Assembly (NCBI RefSeq): GCF_029537235.1
Contig: NZ_CP120638.1
Coordinates: 1,860,001 to 1,924,000, forward strand
Reading direction: 5' to 3'
Length of the DNA: 64,000 bases
Source: Rhizobium sp. 32-5/1
Lineage (GTDB): Bacteria > Pseudomonadota > Alphaproteobacteria > Rhizobiales > Rhizobiaceae
In this document: piece after piece, positions 48,210-56,995 of the stretch
How positions within the stretch are numbered: the stretch's first letter is position 1
Layout of the letters: every line of letters starts with the position of its first letter
Notes under the pieces: generated by a model
Databases searched by the model: none
Told to the model about the DNA's origin: nothing
Seen by the model: only the letters and a program-made list of their open reading frames with translations
Translations under genes and position numbers: made by a program

Positions 48210-48530
48210 ATGCCAGATCAAGCCACACTCTTTAAGGCTCTTTCCGACCCAACGCGACGCGCCATCTTCGAGGGCTTGTGCCGCGATGGCGACCAGACGG
48301 TTGCGGCCCTGACGGCTCTGGCTGGCGTTTCCCAGCCCGGGGTGTCGAAGCATCTGGCCATCCTCAAAGGGGCCGGATTGGTCAGCGACCGCCACGAAGG
48401 CCGCCAAACCCACTACAGCGCGCAACTCGGTGCCCTCGCTCCGTTGACCGAATGGACAAACCAGATGACGGGCTTCTGGCAGGGTCGATTCAACACGCTT
48501 GAAGACCTGCTGAACAGGATGGATCAATGA
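48210..48530 (+). CDS. ArsR family transcriptional regulator
   Basis: 106 residues. The winged helix is ALSDPTRRAIFEGLCRDGDQ with recognition helix GVSQPGVSKHLAILKGAGLV and wing DRHEGRQTHYSA. No metal-binding cysteine motif is present, so it belongs to the non-metal group usually paired with SRPBCC proteins, as here. A large inverted repeat precedes it. Its ATGA overlap with the next gene shows an operon. Confidence 0.9.
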   Translation: MPDQATLFKALSDPTRRAIFEGLCRDGDQTVAALTALAGVSQPGVSKHLAILKGAGLVSDRHEGRQTHYSAQLGALAPLTEWTNQMTGFWQGRFNTLEDLLNRMDQ

Positions 48531-48958
48531 GCGAAGCATCGGCTGCAACACGCACAATCGTCGTAGAACGCGAGATCGCGCATCCGCCGGAAAAGCTGTG
48601 GCGCGCCCTCACCCAGCCGCATCTCATCGCGGAATGGCTGATGAAAAATGATTTCAAGGCTGTCGTCGGCCACCGGTTTCATCTTCGCGGTGAGTGGGGT
48701 GGCGTTCTGAATTGCGAGGTGCTCGTCATGGAGCCGCAAAAAATGCTGTCCTATACCTGGAATTTCAAACACGACGATCCCGCCTTCGATCTGAACAGCA
48801 TCGTGACGTTTACGCTCACGCCCACCGCAACAGGAACCCATCTGCGCATGGAGCAGTCCGGATTCCGGCCGGATCAGAGGCAGGCCTATGGTGGCGCCAA
48901 AGCAGGCTGGCCCCGGTTTCTTGCAAGGCTGGAGCAGGTTTTATCCGGGGCGGATTGA
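48527..48958 (+). CDS. SRPBCC (AHSA1-like) domain protein
   Basis: 143 residues: IVVEREIAHPPEKLWRALTQ at the start, RGEWGGVLNCEVLVMEP, and LSYTWNF, the helix-grip fold of activator-of-Hsp90-like/START proteins. These bind small hydrophobic ligands; the partner ArsR gene overlaps by 4 bases. The ligand is unknown. Confidence 0.87.
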   Translation: MSEASAATRTIVVEREIAHPPEKLWRALTQPHLIAEWLMKNDFKAVVGHRFHLRGEWGGVLNCEVLVMEPQKMLSYTWNFKHDDPAFDLNSIVTFTLTPTATGTHLRMEQSGFRPDQRQAYGGAKAGWPRFLARLEQVLSGAD

Positions 48959-49000
48959 AATCCAGGACGCTTTCAACGCCCCTAACGACAGGAGTTTTCA

Positions 49001-49225
49001 ATGATTTCAAATCTGTGGATTCGCCAGGCGCACCGATGGCTCTCGATCCTGTTCGTTGGGGCCGTCATTGCCAACTTTGTGGCCATGGCGCTGGGAGAGC
49101 CACCGCTATGGGTCGTATATGCGCCGTTGCCACCGCTCATTCTGCTGATGTTCACCGGTCTGTACATGTTCGTCTTGCCCTATGCGGTCAGGTGGCGGGG
49201 ATCAGCGTCGCAGGATGCAACTTGA
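49001..49225 (+). CDS. Small two-helix membrane protein
   Basis: 74 residues, with AGGAG 7 bases upstream (48988-48993). Two hydrophobic helices span about 15-33 and 41-64, ending in a short polar tail. No family motif is recognised. It follows the SRPBCC gene by 42 bases and is probably the third gene of the ArsR operon. Confidence 0.65.
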   Translation: MISNLWIRQAHRWLSILFVGAVIANFVAMALGEPPLWVVYAPLPPLILLMFTGLYMFVLPYAVRWRGSASQDAT

Positions 49226-49268
49226 TCCTTTCCTTTGATGGAAACAAACGCGGGAAATCCCGGGGCAT

Positions 49269-49892
49269 ATGATGATCACTGAAATTGAAGACTATTTTAC
49301 GAAGGGATGCGGGCGCTGCGAGCGTTTTGCGGGACCAGACTGTTCGGCGCGGCGCTGGCTGCAGGGCCTGAACGACCTGCGTCAGATCTGCGTCGATGCG
49401 GGGCTGGCCGAGACGGTAAAATGGGGGCACCCCTGTTACGTTCATGCAGGACGCAACATTGCCATCCTCGGCGCTTTCCGCGGTGATTTCCGCTTGAGCT
49501 TCTTCAATGCCGCACTGATGAAAGATCCCTGCGGCGCCCTTGAGAAGCAGGGGCCGAACACCCAATACCCCGACATGATCCGTTTCGGGGACGATGCTCA
49601 AGTCGCAAAGATGAGGGCCGTTATCCTGTCTTACCTGAAAGAGGCGATGGAATATGCGGAGGCGGGCGTCAAACCGCCAAAGGAGAAGAGCGAAGTAGAA
49701 CTGCCTGATGAACTGGTTGACGCTCTGGACTCCGATCCTGAACTCGCAGAAGCCTTCCGCAGCCTGACGCCCGGGCGCCAGAAAAGCTATGTGATCAATC
49801 TTGGCTCAACCAGGAACCCCGAAACGCGAAGGTCGCGCATCGAGAAATTTCGACCCAAGATCATCGCCGGAAAAGGTGCCATGGAGCGATGA
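49269..49892 (+). CDS. DUF1801/YdeI family protein
   Basis: 207 residues. The N-terminal DUF1801 domain has VKWGHPCYVHAGRNIAILGA, and the C-terminal OmdA/YdeI part has PDELVDALDSDPELAEAFRS and PGRQKSYVINLGSTRNPETR. These proteins are widespread but uncharacterised; some are linked to stress or antimicrobial-peptide resistance. It lies 43 bases after the small membrane gene and could be in the same operon. It ends the GC-rich part of the block. Confidence 0.82.
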   Translation: MMITEIEDYFTKGCGRCERFAGPDCSARRWLQGLNDLRQICVDAGLAETVKWGHPCYVHAGRNIAILGAFRGDFRLSFFNAALMKDPCGALEKQGPNTQYPDMIRFGDDAQVAKMRAVILSYLKEAMEYAEAGVKPPKEKSEVELPDELVDALDSDPELAEAFRSLTPGRQKSYVINLGSTRNPETRRSRIEKFRPKIIAGKGAMER

Positions 49893-50062
49893 ACGCCGGG
49901 GACGTCCAGATCGCAGTCCCCGGCGACACTTTGCTCCCCAGGAGACCAACTACATCTAGGAATTCGGCGCCTGGCTCCAAGAGGTAGCGTGTCCGTTTAC
50001 AACCTTTTAGTTTAGGTATCTAAATCACACATCGGGAGCAGGTTACTGAACTGAGGATATTT

Positions 50063-51145
50063 ATGGCAACGAAAAAGAATGCATCTACGGTGGCGAGCGT
50101 GATCGAGAGGGACGACGATTTTCGGGTTTGGCTGGAAGCCAACCATAAGCGCTTCCTAAATCTGAAAGATGCGGTGGTATCAATTATCACAAACCTTGCG
50201 ACTGAGAACGGGATAGAGGTACTGGCAATTGAGGGACGCTCCAAGGATATCGATAGCGCTGTTGAGAAAGTCAGGCGCAAAGATTACACGCAACCTCAAT
50301 CCCAGATGACGGATATTACGGGCGTAAGGGTAATTGTCTACTTTGAAAGTGATGTAGCCAAGATCTCCCAAGTCATTCGATCTGCGTTTCGAGTTGATGA
50401 AAAAAACAGTTCAAATACTGATGAAAGAATGTCAGCCGATCAAGTGGGTTATCGATCAGTACACTTCGTCTGCGACCTCGGTGACGATCGGATAAAATTG
50501 CCTGAATTTCAGTCGTTGAAAGACTTAAAATTTGAATTTCAAATTAGAACTGTTTTACAGCATGCCTGAACAGAGATCGCTCACGACAGAAATTATAAAT
50601 TTTCTGGATCACTACCTCGACATCTTAAAAGGCGACTTTTTCTTCTTGCAGGTCTATTGGAGACTGCGGATCAGGGTTTCGACGATCTCTCCCGATCTCT
50701 TGATAACTACCTAGAATCCGTCAAGGATGACTCAGCAAAAGGTGATCTTGACATAGAAATCAATTCTATAAGCCTTCATGGCTTTATGGAAAAATGGGCC
50801 GAAGAGAATAAATTCAGATTGCGGGAGCCAGAAAGCCGAGAGGCTGTGCCAAGTAGGTTGATACGAGAACTAGAGGAATATGGTATTACAAGCCTTGCAG
50901 AATTGAATGAAATTATTCCAGCCAACTATGTCCAAAAAGTATCCGCGAATTCACCTGTTAGCACCATGCTAGGAACCATCAGAACTTGGATGATTTTGCA
51001 TGACCCGGACAAAGTGGTTACCAAAGTTACCCACTCATGGTCGCTTGGTGCAACAGTCAAAGCAGTTTTGGAGCAGTTTTTTGACAGAGGCAAAGTCGAG
51101 GAAATCGCTAAAGCGGTGGCCGAAAGTCGCATTCAAAGACAATGA
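50063..51145 (+). pseudogene. RelA/SpoT-domain (p)ppGpp synthetase-like protein with in-frame TGA
   Basis: One frame runs 361 codons with a single internal stop, TGA at 50567-50569. Before it are EGRSKDIDSAVEKVRRKDY, DITGVRVIVYF, QVGYRSVHFVCDL and FEFQIRTVLQHA, the RelA/SpoT synthetase motifs. After it the frame goes on TEIAHDRNYKFSG, so the stop falls on the conserved Trp of HAWxEIxHD. A C-terminal helical part of about 190 residues follows. No HD hydrolase or TGS domain is present, so it is a stand-alone synthetase or toxin-type SAS. Codon use is A+T-rich, unlike its neighbours, a sign of transfer. Confidence 0.72.
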
Positions 51146-51391
51146 TCGAAGCAGGCGCTATCTGCCATCCAAAAACCGTCCGCTTCCATCCCCCGCGCGG
51201 AGCGTGCGGGCAAGTCCCGCGTGCACGCCGGGCGAAAGGTCTATGCCTACTCAGGAAAGGCCAGATTTTACGCTATACTCAATCGCGCGCAGCTTGTCAG
51301 ACATCCATGAAGTTTAGCGATGCGGGTGGCAACACCCACTTTCGTGACGCGGCGACGCTAGTTCGGGCAGTAAAAAATCGATTGCGTTCCT

Positions 51392-52368
51392 CTAACAGGC
51401 GCTGGTACCGCCCTTTACGGCGGATGGAAGCCATGCCTTGATCTGTTGATCGGTAAGGTTGGCACCGCACAACATCGTCGCCACACGGCGGCCTTTCAGG
51501 GCAGCTGCCTGCGCAAGAATTGCGGCAAGCCCCGCCGCACCGGCTGGTTCGACAAGACGGCTCCATGTTTCGTGGGCGAACCGCATTGCATCGACAAGCT
51601 GAGCGTCATCCACGAGAACGACTTCATCGATCGTGTCTCTGAGCCAGCCGAGAGCCGATGGCACCGGACTCCGGACGGCAATTCCATCGGCAATCGTGCG
51701 CGCCTCCAGCGTCGAGATCACGTCCCCTGAATTGAAGGACAGAGCCATGCACGGGGCACCGGTGGCAGCGACGGCAATGACCCTGGTTCGCGGCGAACGC
51801 GATTTGAACCAGCATCCAATTCCGGCCGCCAAAGCACCGTTGCCAAGCGGAATGAAGACGGCGTCTATATCTTCGACCTCTTCCGTCAGTTCGGCGGCAA
51901 TTGTTCCTGCCCCTTCCGCGATGGCCGCGCTCGCGCCGTCCTCGATGAATGGCAGGCCCCGCTCGCCAGCGTAGATTTTAGCGGCCTCCTTCGCAGCGTC
52001 AAAATCGTCCCCGGCGAGGAAAACCTCCGCGCCAAACCGGCGCATGGCCTCGATCTTCAGCGGATTGGCGTTCAGACTGGCGAAGACGACCAGAGATCGC
52101 CCATGCCGCGCGGCATTGTAGGCAAGCCCCTGACCGAAGTTCCCGGCGGATGCCGTGACGAGAGGGTTCTGCCGGTGGCGAGATCGGCGAGAAAATACCC
52201 CGTCCCGCGCCCCTTGAAGCTGCGGATCGGATTTTGCGTTTCATCCTTGACGACAAGCGACAGCCCGAACCTTTCGGAACGGAGCAGATTGGTGTTCAGA
52301 AAAATCGGATCGATGCGCTTGCGGGCATCTTCGATTTTGACGGCTGAAAGAGGTGTTTGTTTTGTCAT
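51392..52368 (-). pseudogene. Threonine dehydratase-like PLP enzyme, single-base frameshift
   Basis: A fold-type II PLP enzyme: the Schiff-base Lys is in NPIRSFKGRGTGYF, and the phosphate loop region lies across the break. The downstream frame has FIPLGNGALAAGIGCWFKSR, VEPAGAAGLAAILA and the end. The frames meet near 52170-52173, where one more C gives DLATGQNPLVTASAGNFGQG. About 325 residues when repaired. The start at 52368 gives MTKQTPLSAVKIEDA. It is divergent from an Lrp regulator. Confidence 0.8.
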
Positions 52369-52457
52369 GGCGAGATGGTATGCGCTTTCAGCGCGGATAA
52401 GCCGCGCCTTTTTAAATTTCTTGTCGGCTTTTCCGCTCACAACTTCGGTTCTACGCT

Positions 52458-52931
52458 ATGGATGCTACTGATCGGACCATTCTTTCGATGCTGCAGGAGA
52501 ACGCCGATGTTCCCGGCAAGGTCATTGCTGATGCGGTCAATCTTTCCACTTCGGCCGTCGAACGGCGGATCAGCAAACTCAAGCAGGACGGGATCATCGA
52601 AAAAATCGTGGCGGTCGTCAGTCCGAAGGCCGTCGATCGCACGCTGTCCGTTCTGGTCGAGCTTGAAATCCAGAACGAACATCGGCACACGCTGGAGCAA
52701 TTCCAGCGATGGCTCGACCGTGCCCCTGAAGTCCAGTCGTGCTGGTACGTCACCGGCGATATGGATTATGTCCTGCTTGTAGCCGTCCGCAATCTTGACG
52801 AATACAATGCGTTCATCGAGAGGCTCATGAGCGAGCAACAGGCGCTCGTGCGAAAATACAAGAGCCTGATCGCACTGAAGACGATCAAGCACGGGCTGGG
52901 GCTTTCCTTGCTTGAAGAGGAGCTTTCGTAA
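52458..52931 (+). CDS. Lrp/AsnC family transcriptional regulator
   Basis: 157 residues. It starts MDATDRTILSMLQENADVPG; the HTH is VIADAVNLSTSAVERRISKL and the RAM ligand domain has VQSCWYVTGDMDYVLLVAV. It is divergent from the threonine dehydratase-like gene with an 89-bp shared promoter region, and probably regulates amino-acid breakdown by it. Confidence 0.9.
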   Translation: MDATDRTILSMLQENADVPGKVIADAVNLSTSAVERRISKLKQDGIIEKIVAVVSPKAVDRTLSVLVELEIQNEHRHTLEQFQRWLDRAPEVQSCWYVTGDMDYVLLVAVRNLDEYNAFIERLMSEQQALVRKYKSLIALKTIKHGLGLSLLEEELS

Positions 52932-53575
52932 GGCTGCCTGCCCACGTCACTTGGACCCGTTCGATCGCGTTCCCCAAAAAATTCATCCCCGTAAATCCCC
53001 GCTTCCCGCACCCGTGCCATACTCTTCCCGTCCCGCCATCGGATACACCGGAGAGCGTTGCCGGCGAGGCGGGGCCGGTGCCTTCGGTTTGCGTTTGAAA
53101 CGCAGATGCTGCCGCAGGGGCCTGCAGAAAATGGTTTCCCTCTCGCCTGAAACAGGGCGGGGCGTGCCTGTGCGGCACATAGGAGGACCGGCCACGGATG
53201 TGTCGTGAGACATATCCAGGTAGCACGAAGGTTCTTTCGTGTTGCCCCGTACCGCAAATGGTACCGCCACCCCGACGAGAAACCGGAGTTGCAGGTAAAA
53301 ACCACCGAGACGGGGCACATCGTGTGTCACTTAAATCTTACTCAATCCGGCACCCGATGTGTCCCGGCCGAGTTCCACCTCCCCGCAGGCAAGCGGGATT
53401 TCAAGCCACGGGCGAAAACAGCCGCGTGAATGTGTCGTCGCGCCCGCCAATGCGCTGAGCCGAAACAACCGGTTTGGTCGAAGACCCGGTATGGTCCCTC
53501 GCCTTGTCCTCTCCACCTTGTCTAAGCGGTGCGCGGCATTTACATGTGGCGGAACATCTCAACAGGAAATGACAC
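52932..53575. other. 644-bp intergenic region before gshB
   Basis: No conserved gene is recognised. It contains several G/C-rich inverted repeats and a low-confidence small frame at 53205-53429 listed separately. It should carry the gshB promoter. No known rhizobial structured RNA was identified in it. Confidence 0.5.
53205..53429 (+). CDS. Possible small basic protein
   Basis: 74 codons from GTG 53205. The peptide is Arg/Lys/His-rich (RRFFRVAPYRKWYRHPDEK) and reads like a protein, with an alternation of charged and aromatic residues. No good ribosome-binding site is at the right distance; AGGAGG at 53181 is too far. No family is recognised. It may be a chance frame. Confidence 0.25.
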   Translation: MRHIQVARRFFRVAPYRKWYRHPDEKPELQVKTTETGHIVCHLNLTQSGTRCVPAEFHLPAGKRDFKPRAKTAA

Positions 53576-54523
53576 ATGGCGAAGATCATTAATGTCGCGG
53601 TCCAGATGGACCATGTCTCGGGCATCAACATTGCCGGCGACAGCACCTTTGCCATGAGCCTTGAGGCGCAAGCGCGCGGCTACAAGCTGTTTCACTACAC
53701 GCCTGACAAGCTCAGCATGCGCGACGGCAAGATCATCGCCGCCGTCGAGCCGATGGAACTGCGCGACGTCAAGGGCGATCATTACACGCTGGGCGAGGCC
53801 GAGCGCATCGACCTCTCGACCATGGACGTGGTGCTTTTGCGTCAGGATCCGCCCTTCGACATGTCCTACATCACCTCGACGCATCTTCTGGAGCGCATCC
53901 ACCCGAAGACGCTTGTTGTCAATGATCCGGCTTGGGTGCGCAATTCGCCGGAGAAGATTTTCGTCACCGAATTCCCGGACCTTATGCCGAAGACGCTGAT
54001 CACCCGCGATCCGGCGGAAATCGCCCGCTTCCGTGCCGAGATGGGCGATATCATTCTGAAGCCGCTTTACGGCAATGGCGGCGCCGGCGTCTTCCATTCG
54101 ACCCGCGACGACCGCAACATGTCTTCGCTGCTCGAAATGTTCGGCCAGATGTTCCGCGAACCCTTCATCGCCCAGGAATATCTGCCGGCCGTGCGCAAGG
54201 GCGACAAGCGCATCATCCTCGTCGACGGCGCGCCTGTCGGCGCCATCAACCGCGTGCCGGCCGAGCACGATGCCCGTTCCAACATGCACGCCGGCGGCAC
54301 GCCGATGCCGACCGAGCTGACGACACGCGAAAAGGAAATCTGCGCCCGTATCGGCCCTGCCCTGCGGGAACGCGGCTTCCTGCTCGTCGGCATCGACGTC
54401 ATCGGCGAAGTCATGACCGAAATCAACGTCACCTCGCCGACGGGTATCCGCGAGGTCAAGAAATTCGGCGGCGCCGATATTGCAGCCCTGCTCTGGGACG
54501 CGATCGAGAAAAAGCGCGGCTGA
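53576..54523 (+). CDS. gshB: Glutathione synthetase
   Basis: 315 residues of the ATP-grasp family. [20 protein letters not shown] at the N-terminus, [33 protein letters not shown] (ATP loop) and [13 protein letters not shown] (metal site) are all GshB hallmarks. It joins gamma-glutamylcysteine and glycine in the cytoplasm. It is normally next to yraN; here the accessory block separates them. A GGAAA precedes the ATG. Confidence 0.96.
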   Translation: MAKIINVAVQMDHVSGINIAGDSTFAMSLEAQARGYKLFHYTPDKLSMRDGKIIAAVEPMELRDVKGDHYTLGEAERIDLSTMDVVLLRQDPPFDMSYITSTHLLERIHPKTLVVNDPAWVRNSPEKIFVTEFPDLMPKTLITRDPAEIARFRAEMGDIILKPLYGNGGAGVFHSTRDDRNMSSLLEMFGQMFREPFIAQEYLPAVRKGDKRIILVDGAPVGAINRVPAEHDARSNMHAGGTPMPTELTTREKEICARIGPALRERGFLLVGIDVIGEVMTEINVTSPTGIREVKKFGGADIAALLWDAIEKKRG

Positions 54524-54613
54524 CGTCACTCGCCTGATGCGTGTTCACGGTTGTTCGCCTCTGTTCGCAAAATACAACCTGACGCAACCATAGCGATTCC
54601 AAAACGGAATTCT

Positions 54614-54628
54614 GTTCGATAATTGTTC
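54614..54628 (+). promoter_or_regulatory. Putative LexA (SOS) box upstream of yifB/comM
   Basis: GTTC (54614-54617), seven bases, GTTC (54625-54628), the alphaproteobacterial LexA consensus, about 97 bp upstream of the yifB start. Three other GTTC copies at 54543-54566 have 6-base spacers and do not fit. Confidence 0.45.
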
Positions 54629-54724
54629 TTGTTTTATTCCGTTAATCGTGCAAGATTTTCGGATACAACCAAAAAGGGTTGAGGCGGGCGAGATGAACAC
54701 GCCGGTCGGAGAACAGGGGCAATC

Positions 54725-54838
54725 ATGGTCGCGCGTGTCAGCACGGTTGCATTTCAGGGCATAGAGGGCGTGCCTGTCGATGTTCAGGTCATGGTCGCAC
54801 CGGGCAAGGTCGGCATGCACATCGGTGGGGTGTCGTAG
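54725..54838 (+). pseudogene. yifB: yifB/comM 5' fragment, cut by an insertion
   Basis: The first 31 codons read VARVSTVAFQGIEGVPVDVQ up to APGKVGM, the exact N-terminus of the YifB/ComM Mg-chelatase-like AAA+ protein. After ATGCA (54815-54819) the sequence leaves the gene and the frame ends at TAG 54836-54838. The rest of the gene resumes at 58383 with the same ATGCA. ComM is a branch-migration helicase acting in natural transformation and recombination. Confidence 0.88.
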
Positions 54839-54846
54839 ACTGGAAG

Positions 54847-55167
54847 GTGATTGGGTCGATTTCCCATGACCTCACAATGGTACACGGTCTCTTCGTCAGA
54901 AGGGATTTCCGTGGAAATCGGATCGGCAGCAGTCTGCTTTTTAATGCGGTGCTCGACGTTGCTCGGGTTCTAGAGGTCGCTGCCTTTAACAAGAGGGCGA
55001 TACGCTTTTACAAGCGGTGCGGGTGGACGCTGTCGGGTCGGTTCCGGGAGGACGTTTACGATTATCGAGTTCGAATGCGTTCGATGCGGTTTGACATCAG
55101 TACGAGCGACTTACCGAATTGGTGCCGTGAGCGGGCTGTCCGCTTGCGACGGTCGAGGATAAAGTAG
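54847..55167 (+). pseudogene. GNAT acetyltransferase, 5'-truncated
   Basis: The acetyl-CoA motif HGLFVRRDFRGNRIGSSLL and the C-terminal AFNKRAIRFYKRCGW are those of a GNAT protein, but the beta1-beta3 part that should come before is missing. The frame runs straight into the left end of the insertion. The region between the two motifs is also shorter than usual. It is probably a remnant rather than a working enzyme. Confidence 0.55.
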
Positions 55168-55211
55168 CTGCCATACAGCAGGTTCGATCGCGATCGCCGC
55201 CTTCGACCCCA

Positions 55212-55241
55212 TTACGGTTAGTCGAAATCAAATATTATAAT
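55212..55241 (+). promoter_or_regulatory. Promoter of the ATPase-HNH cassette
   Basis: A perfect -10 TATAAT (55236-55241) and a -35-like TTACGG (55212-55217) with an 18-bp spacer, in an A+T-rich patch just before the ATPase gene. The cassette therefore carries its own promoter. Confidence 0.5.
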
Positions 55242-55268
55242 ACTGAAAGCTGCCAGTCGAAGTGTGAG

Positions 55269-56993
55269 GTGACTTCGGCTCAGCGCCCGTTTATTCTGGA
55301 CGAGTGCTTGCGCGGGCGCGGCACATCGGCGATGAGATATTTTTCACATGCGTGCCTATACGATGCCTCTCCAACCATCAGCGTTACGTGCTCACAACGG
55401 TCTAAGCTAACTGCAACAGGAGACGACTCCGTGCGTTTCATCGTCAATTTCAGGGAAGGTGAATCGCCAACCACTGACCTGTACCCGCATGCGGTCCTGG
55501 TACAGGACAACTGGGACGACTACGGCTACAAATCTACCTTCCACGTCACATTGCTGATGTCGGCCACCGACAAGATCGACTTAGGTACGATAAAGATCAT
55601 CGAGGCAGACCGCGAGAGCGGGTTTACGAAAATGCCGCGGCGCGTGTTCACGCAACTGTCCGAGGGACACGGGTCACTCGGCGGAGACATCGATTACTAC
55701 GAAACCCTTTACAAGTTAGGACCGAACGTTTTCCAGCCATTCCTCCAAGGATTGCGAGATATCGCATTCAGCGAAGACGCTAGGGCGGCGGTGGAAGACT
55801 CCGATGGTTTTCGAGTCTCCCTGCTTCGTTTCGGCGGAGCAGAGCGAACTATAGTCGACGCAACGCGGCTGCTTCGCGCTCAAACGCTGCCGATCAGGCG
55901 GCGCAGTCGCGGTTTCCGGGTCAATTTCAGAACCCGCGTCGCGGATTCTGCAAAGTCCTTCGCGGTTAGTTTCGATTTCCGGCGACGCGCCAATCTGCCG
56001 AACCGGATCAACGCCCTCATCGGATACAACGGAACCGGAAAAACCCGGCTGTTGTCGAACTTGGCCATCGTGGCGAGTGGGTACGGCTACCAAACCAAGG
56101 AAGATGTGCTGGGCAGGGCGGCAGGGCGGTTCACGGATGGGTCGCCGCCTTTCAAAACCGTTGTAGTCGTCTCCTACAGCGCCTTCGACACTTTCGTTAT
56201 TCCTGGCAGAACCGACGTCGAGAAACAGCGTCTCGAGGACGAAGGGGAGATCTTCGGTTACGTCTATTGCGGTTTGCGTGAGCGCGCTGAAGTAGATGGT
56301 CCACGTGGAGAACAAATCTATCGGCTCAAGACACCCGTGGAGACGCAATCCGAGTTCCTTCAAGCAATAGAGCGCGTCAGGATCGCCGATCGATCCGGCC
56401 AATTACTCGAAATTCTTCGTCCGTTGTTCCGGGATCCATCATTCGAACGCATCGGCCTGACTCAGTTGTTCTCCAACCAGGAGGAAAGAGAGCTGGCGGA
56501 GCTGTTCAACGGTTTGAGCAGCGGTCACAAAGTGGTTCTCAAGATAGTCACGGAGCTGACGGCCCACATTTCCGGCTCCAATCCGACGCTGGTTCTGATC
56601 GATGAGCCCGAGACGCATCTGCATCCTCCGTTGCTCGCTGCGTTCTTGAAGAGCGTGCGAATCTGCTTGGAGACCTTCGACGGGTATGCCGTGATCGCTA
56701 CTCACTCACCGGTCGTGCTTCAAGAAACGCCCGCCAGGTTCGTTCGCGTGCTTCGCCGCGCTGGGGACCGGAATATGGTTCTTGCCCCCGAAATCGAGAC
56801 TTTTGCAGAAAATATCGGAGTGATAACCCAAGAGGTGTTCAACCTCGGGGACGGCTCCACCGATTGGCACTCCACACTGCGGGATCTTGCCGAAAACACA
56901 GAGCTCGAAGAGATCGAGGAGATGTTCGAAAGACCTCTGGGTTTCGCAGCTCGCTCGTACGTGCTGAGCGTGCGCGATGAGATTGAGGATTAG
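55269..56993 (+). CDS. Septu-like (PtuA-type) AAA/ABC ATPase with long N-terminal domain
   Basis: 574 residues from GTG 55269; ATG 55332 would give 553. Walker A is GYNGTGKT (252-259), the ABC-type signature LSSGHK (416-421), Walker B LVLIDEPETHLHP (441-453) and the H-loop ATHS (477-480). This is the SMC/ABC-like fold of PtuA, RecF-like and OLD-like defence ATPases. The first 230 or so residues match nothing I recognise and are absent from ordinary PtuA, where Walker A is near the N-terminus. The HNH gene follows after 2 bases, which gives the Septu gene order. Anti-phage function is inferred. Confidence 0.75.
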   Translation: MTSAQRPFILDECLRGRGTSAMRYFSHACLYDASPTISVTCSQRSKLTATGDDSVRFIVNFREGESPTTDLYPHAVLVQDNWDDYGYKSTFHVTLLMSATDKIDLGTIKIIEADRESGFTKMPRRVFTQLSEGHGSLGGDIDYYETLYKLGPNVFQPFLQGLRDIAFSEDARAAVEDSDGFRVSLLRFGGAERTIVDATRLLRAQTLPIRRRSRGFRVNFRTRVADSAKSFAVSFDFRRRANLPNRINALIGYNGTGKTRLLSNLAIVASGYGYQTKEDVLGRAAGRFTDGSPPFKTVVVVSYSAFDTFVIPGRTDVEKQRLEDEGEIFGYVYCGLRERAEVDGPRGEQIYRLKTPVETQSEFLQAIERVRIADRSGQLLEILRPLFRDPSFERIGLTQLFSNQEERELAELFNGLSSGHKVVLKIVTELTAHISGSNPTLVLIDEPETHLHPPLLAAFLKSVRICLETFDGYAVIATHSPVVLQETPARFVRVLRRAGDRNMVLAPEIETFAENIGVITQEVFNLGDGSTDWHSTLRDLAENTELEEIEEMFERPLGFAARSYVLSVRDEIED

Positions 56994-56995
56994 GG

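Noticed and set aside
50567..50569. TGA in the RelA/SpoT gene as selenocysteine or UGA-Trp recoding
   Set aside because: No SECIS-like hairpin follows, and other genes in the window end normally at TGA, so general recoding is not plausible.
54543..54566. Three GTTC copies in a row upstream of yifB as a LexA cluster
   Set aside because: The spacers are 6 bases, not the 7 required. Only 54614-54628 fits.
55175..55200. GGTTCGATCGC stretch as a tRNA T-loop
   Set aside because: No cloverleaf, acceptor stem or anticodon arm can be built around it. It is only a short resemblance.
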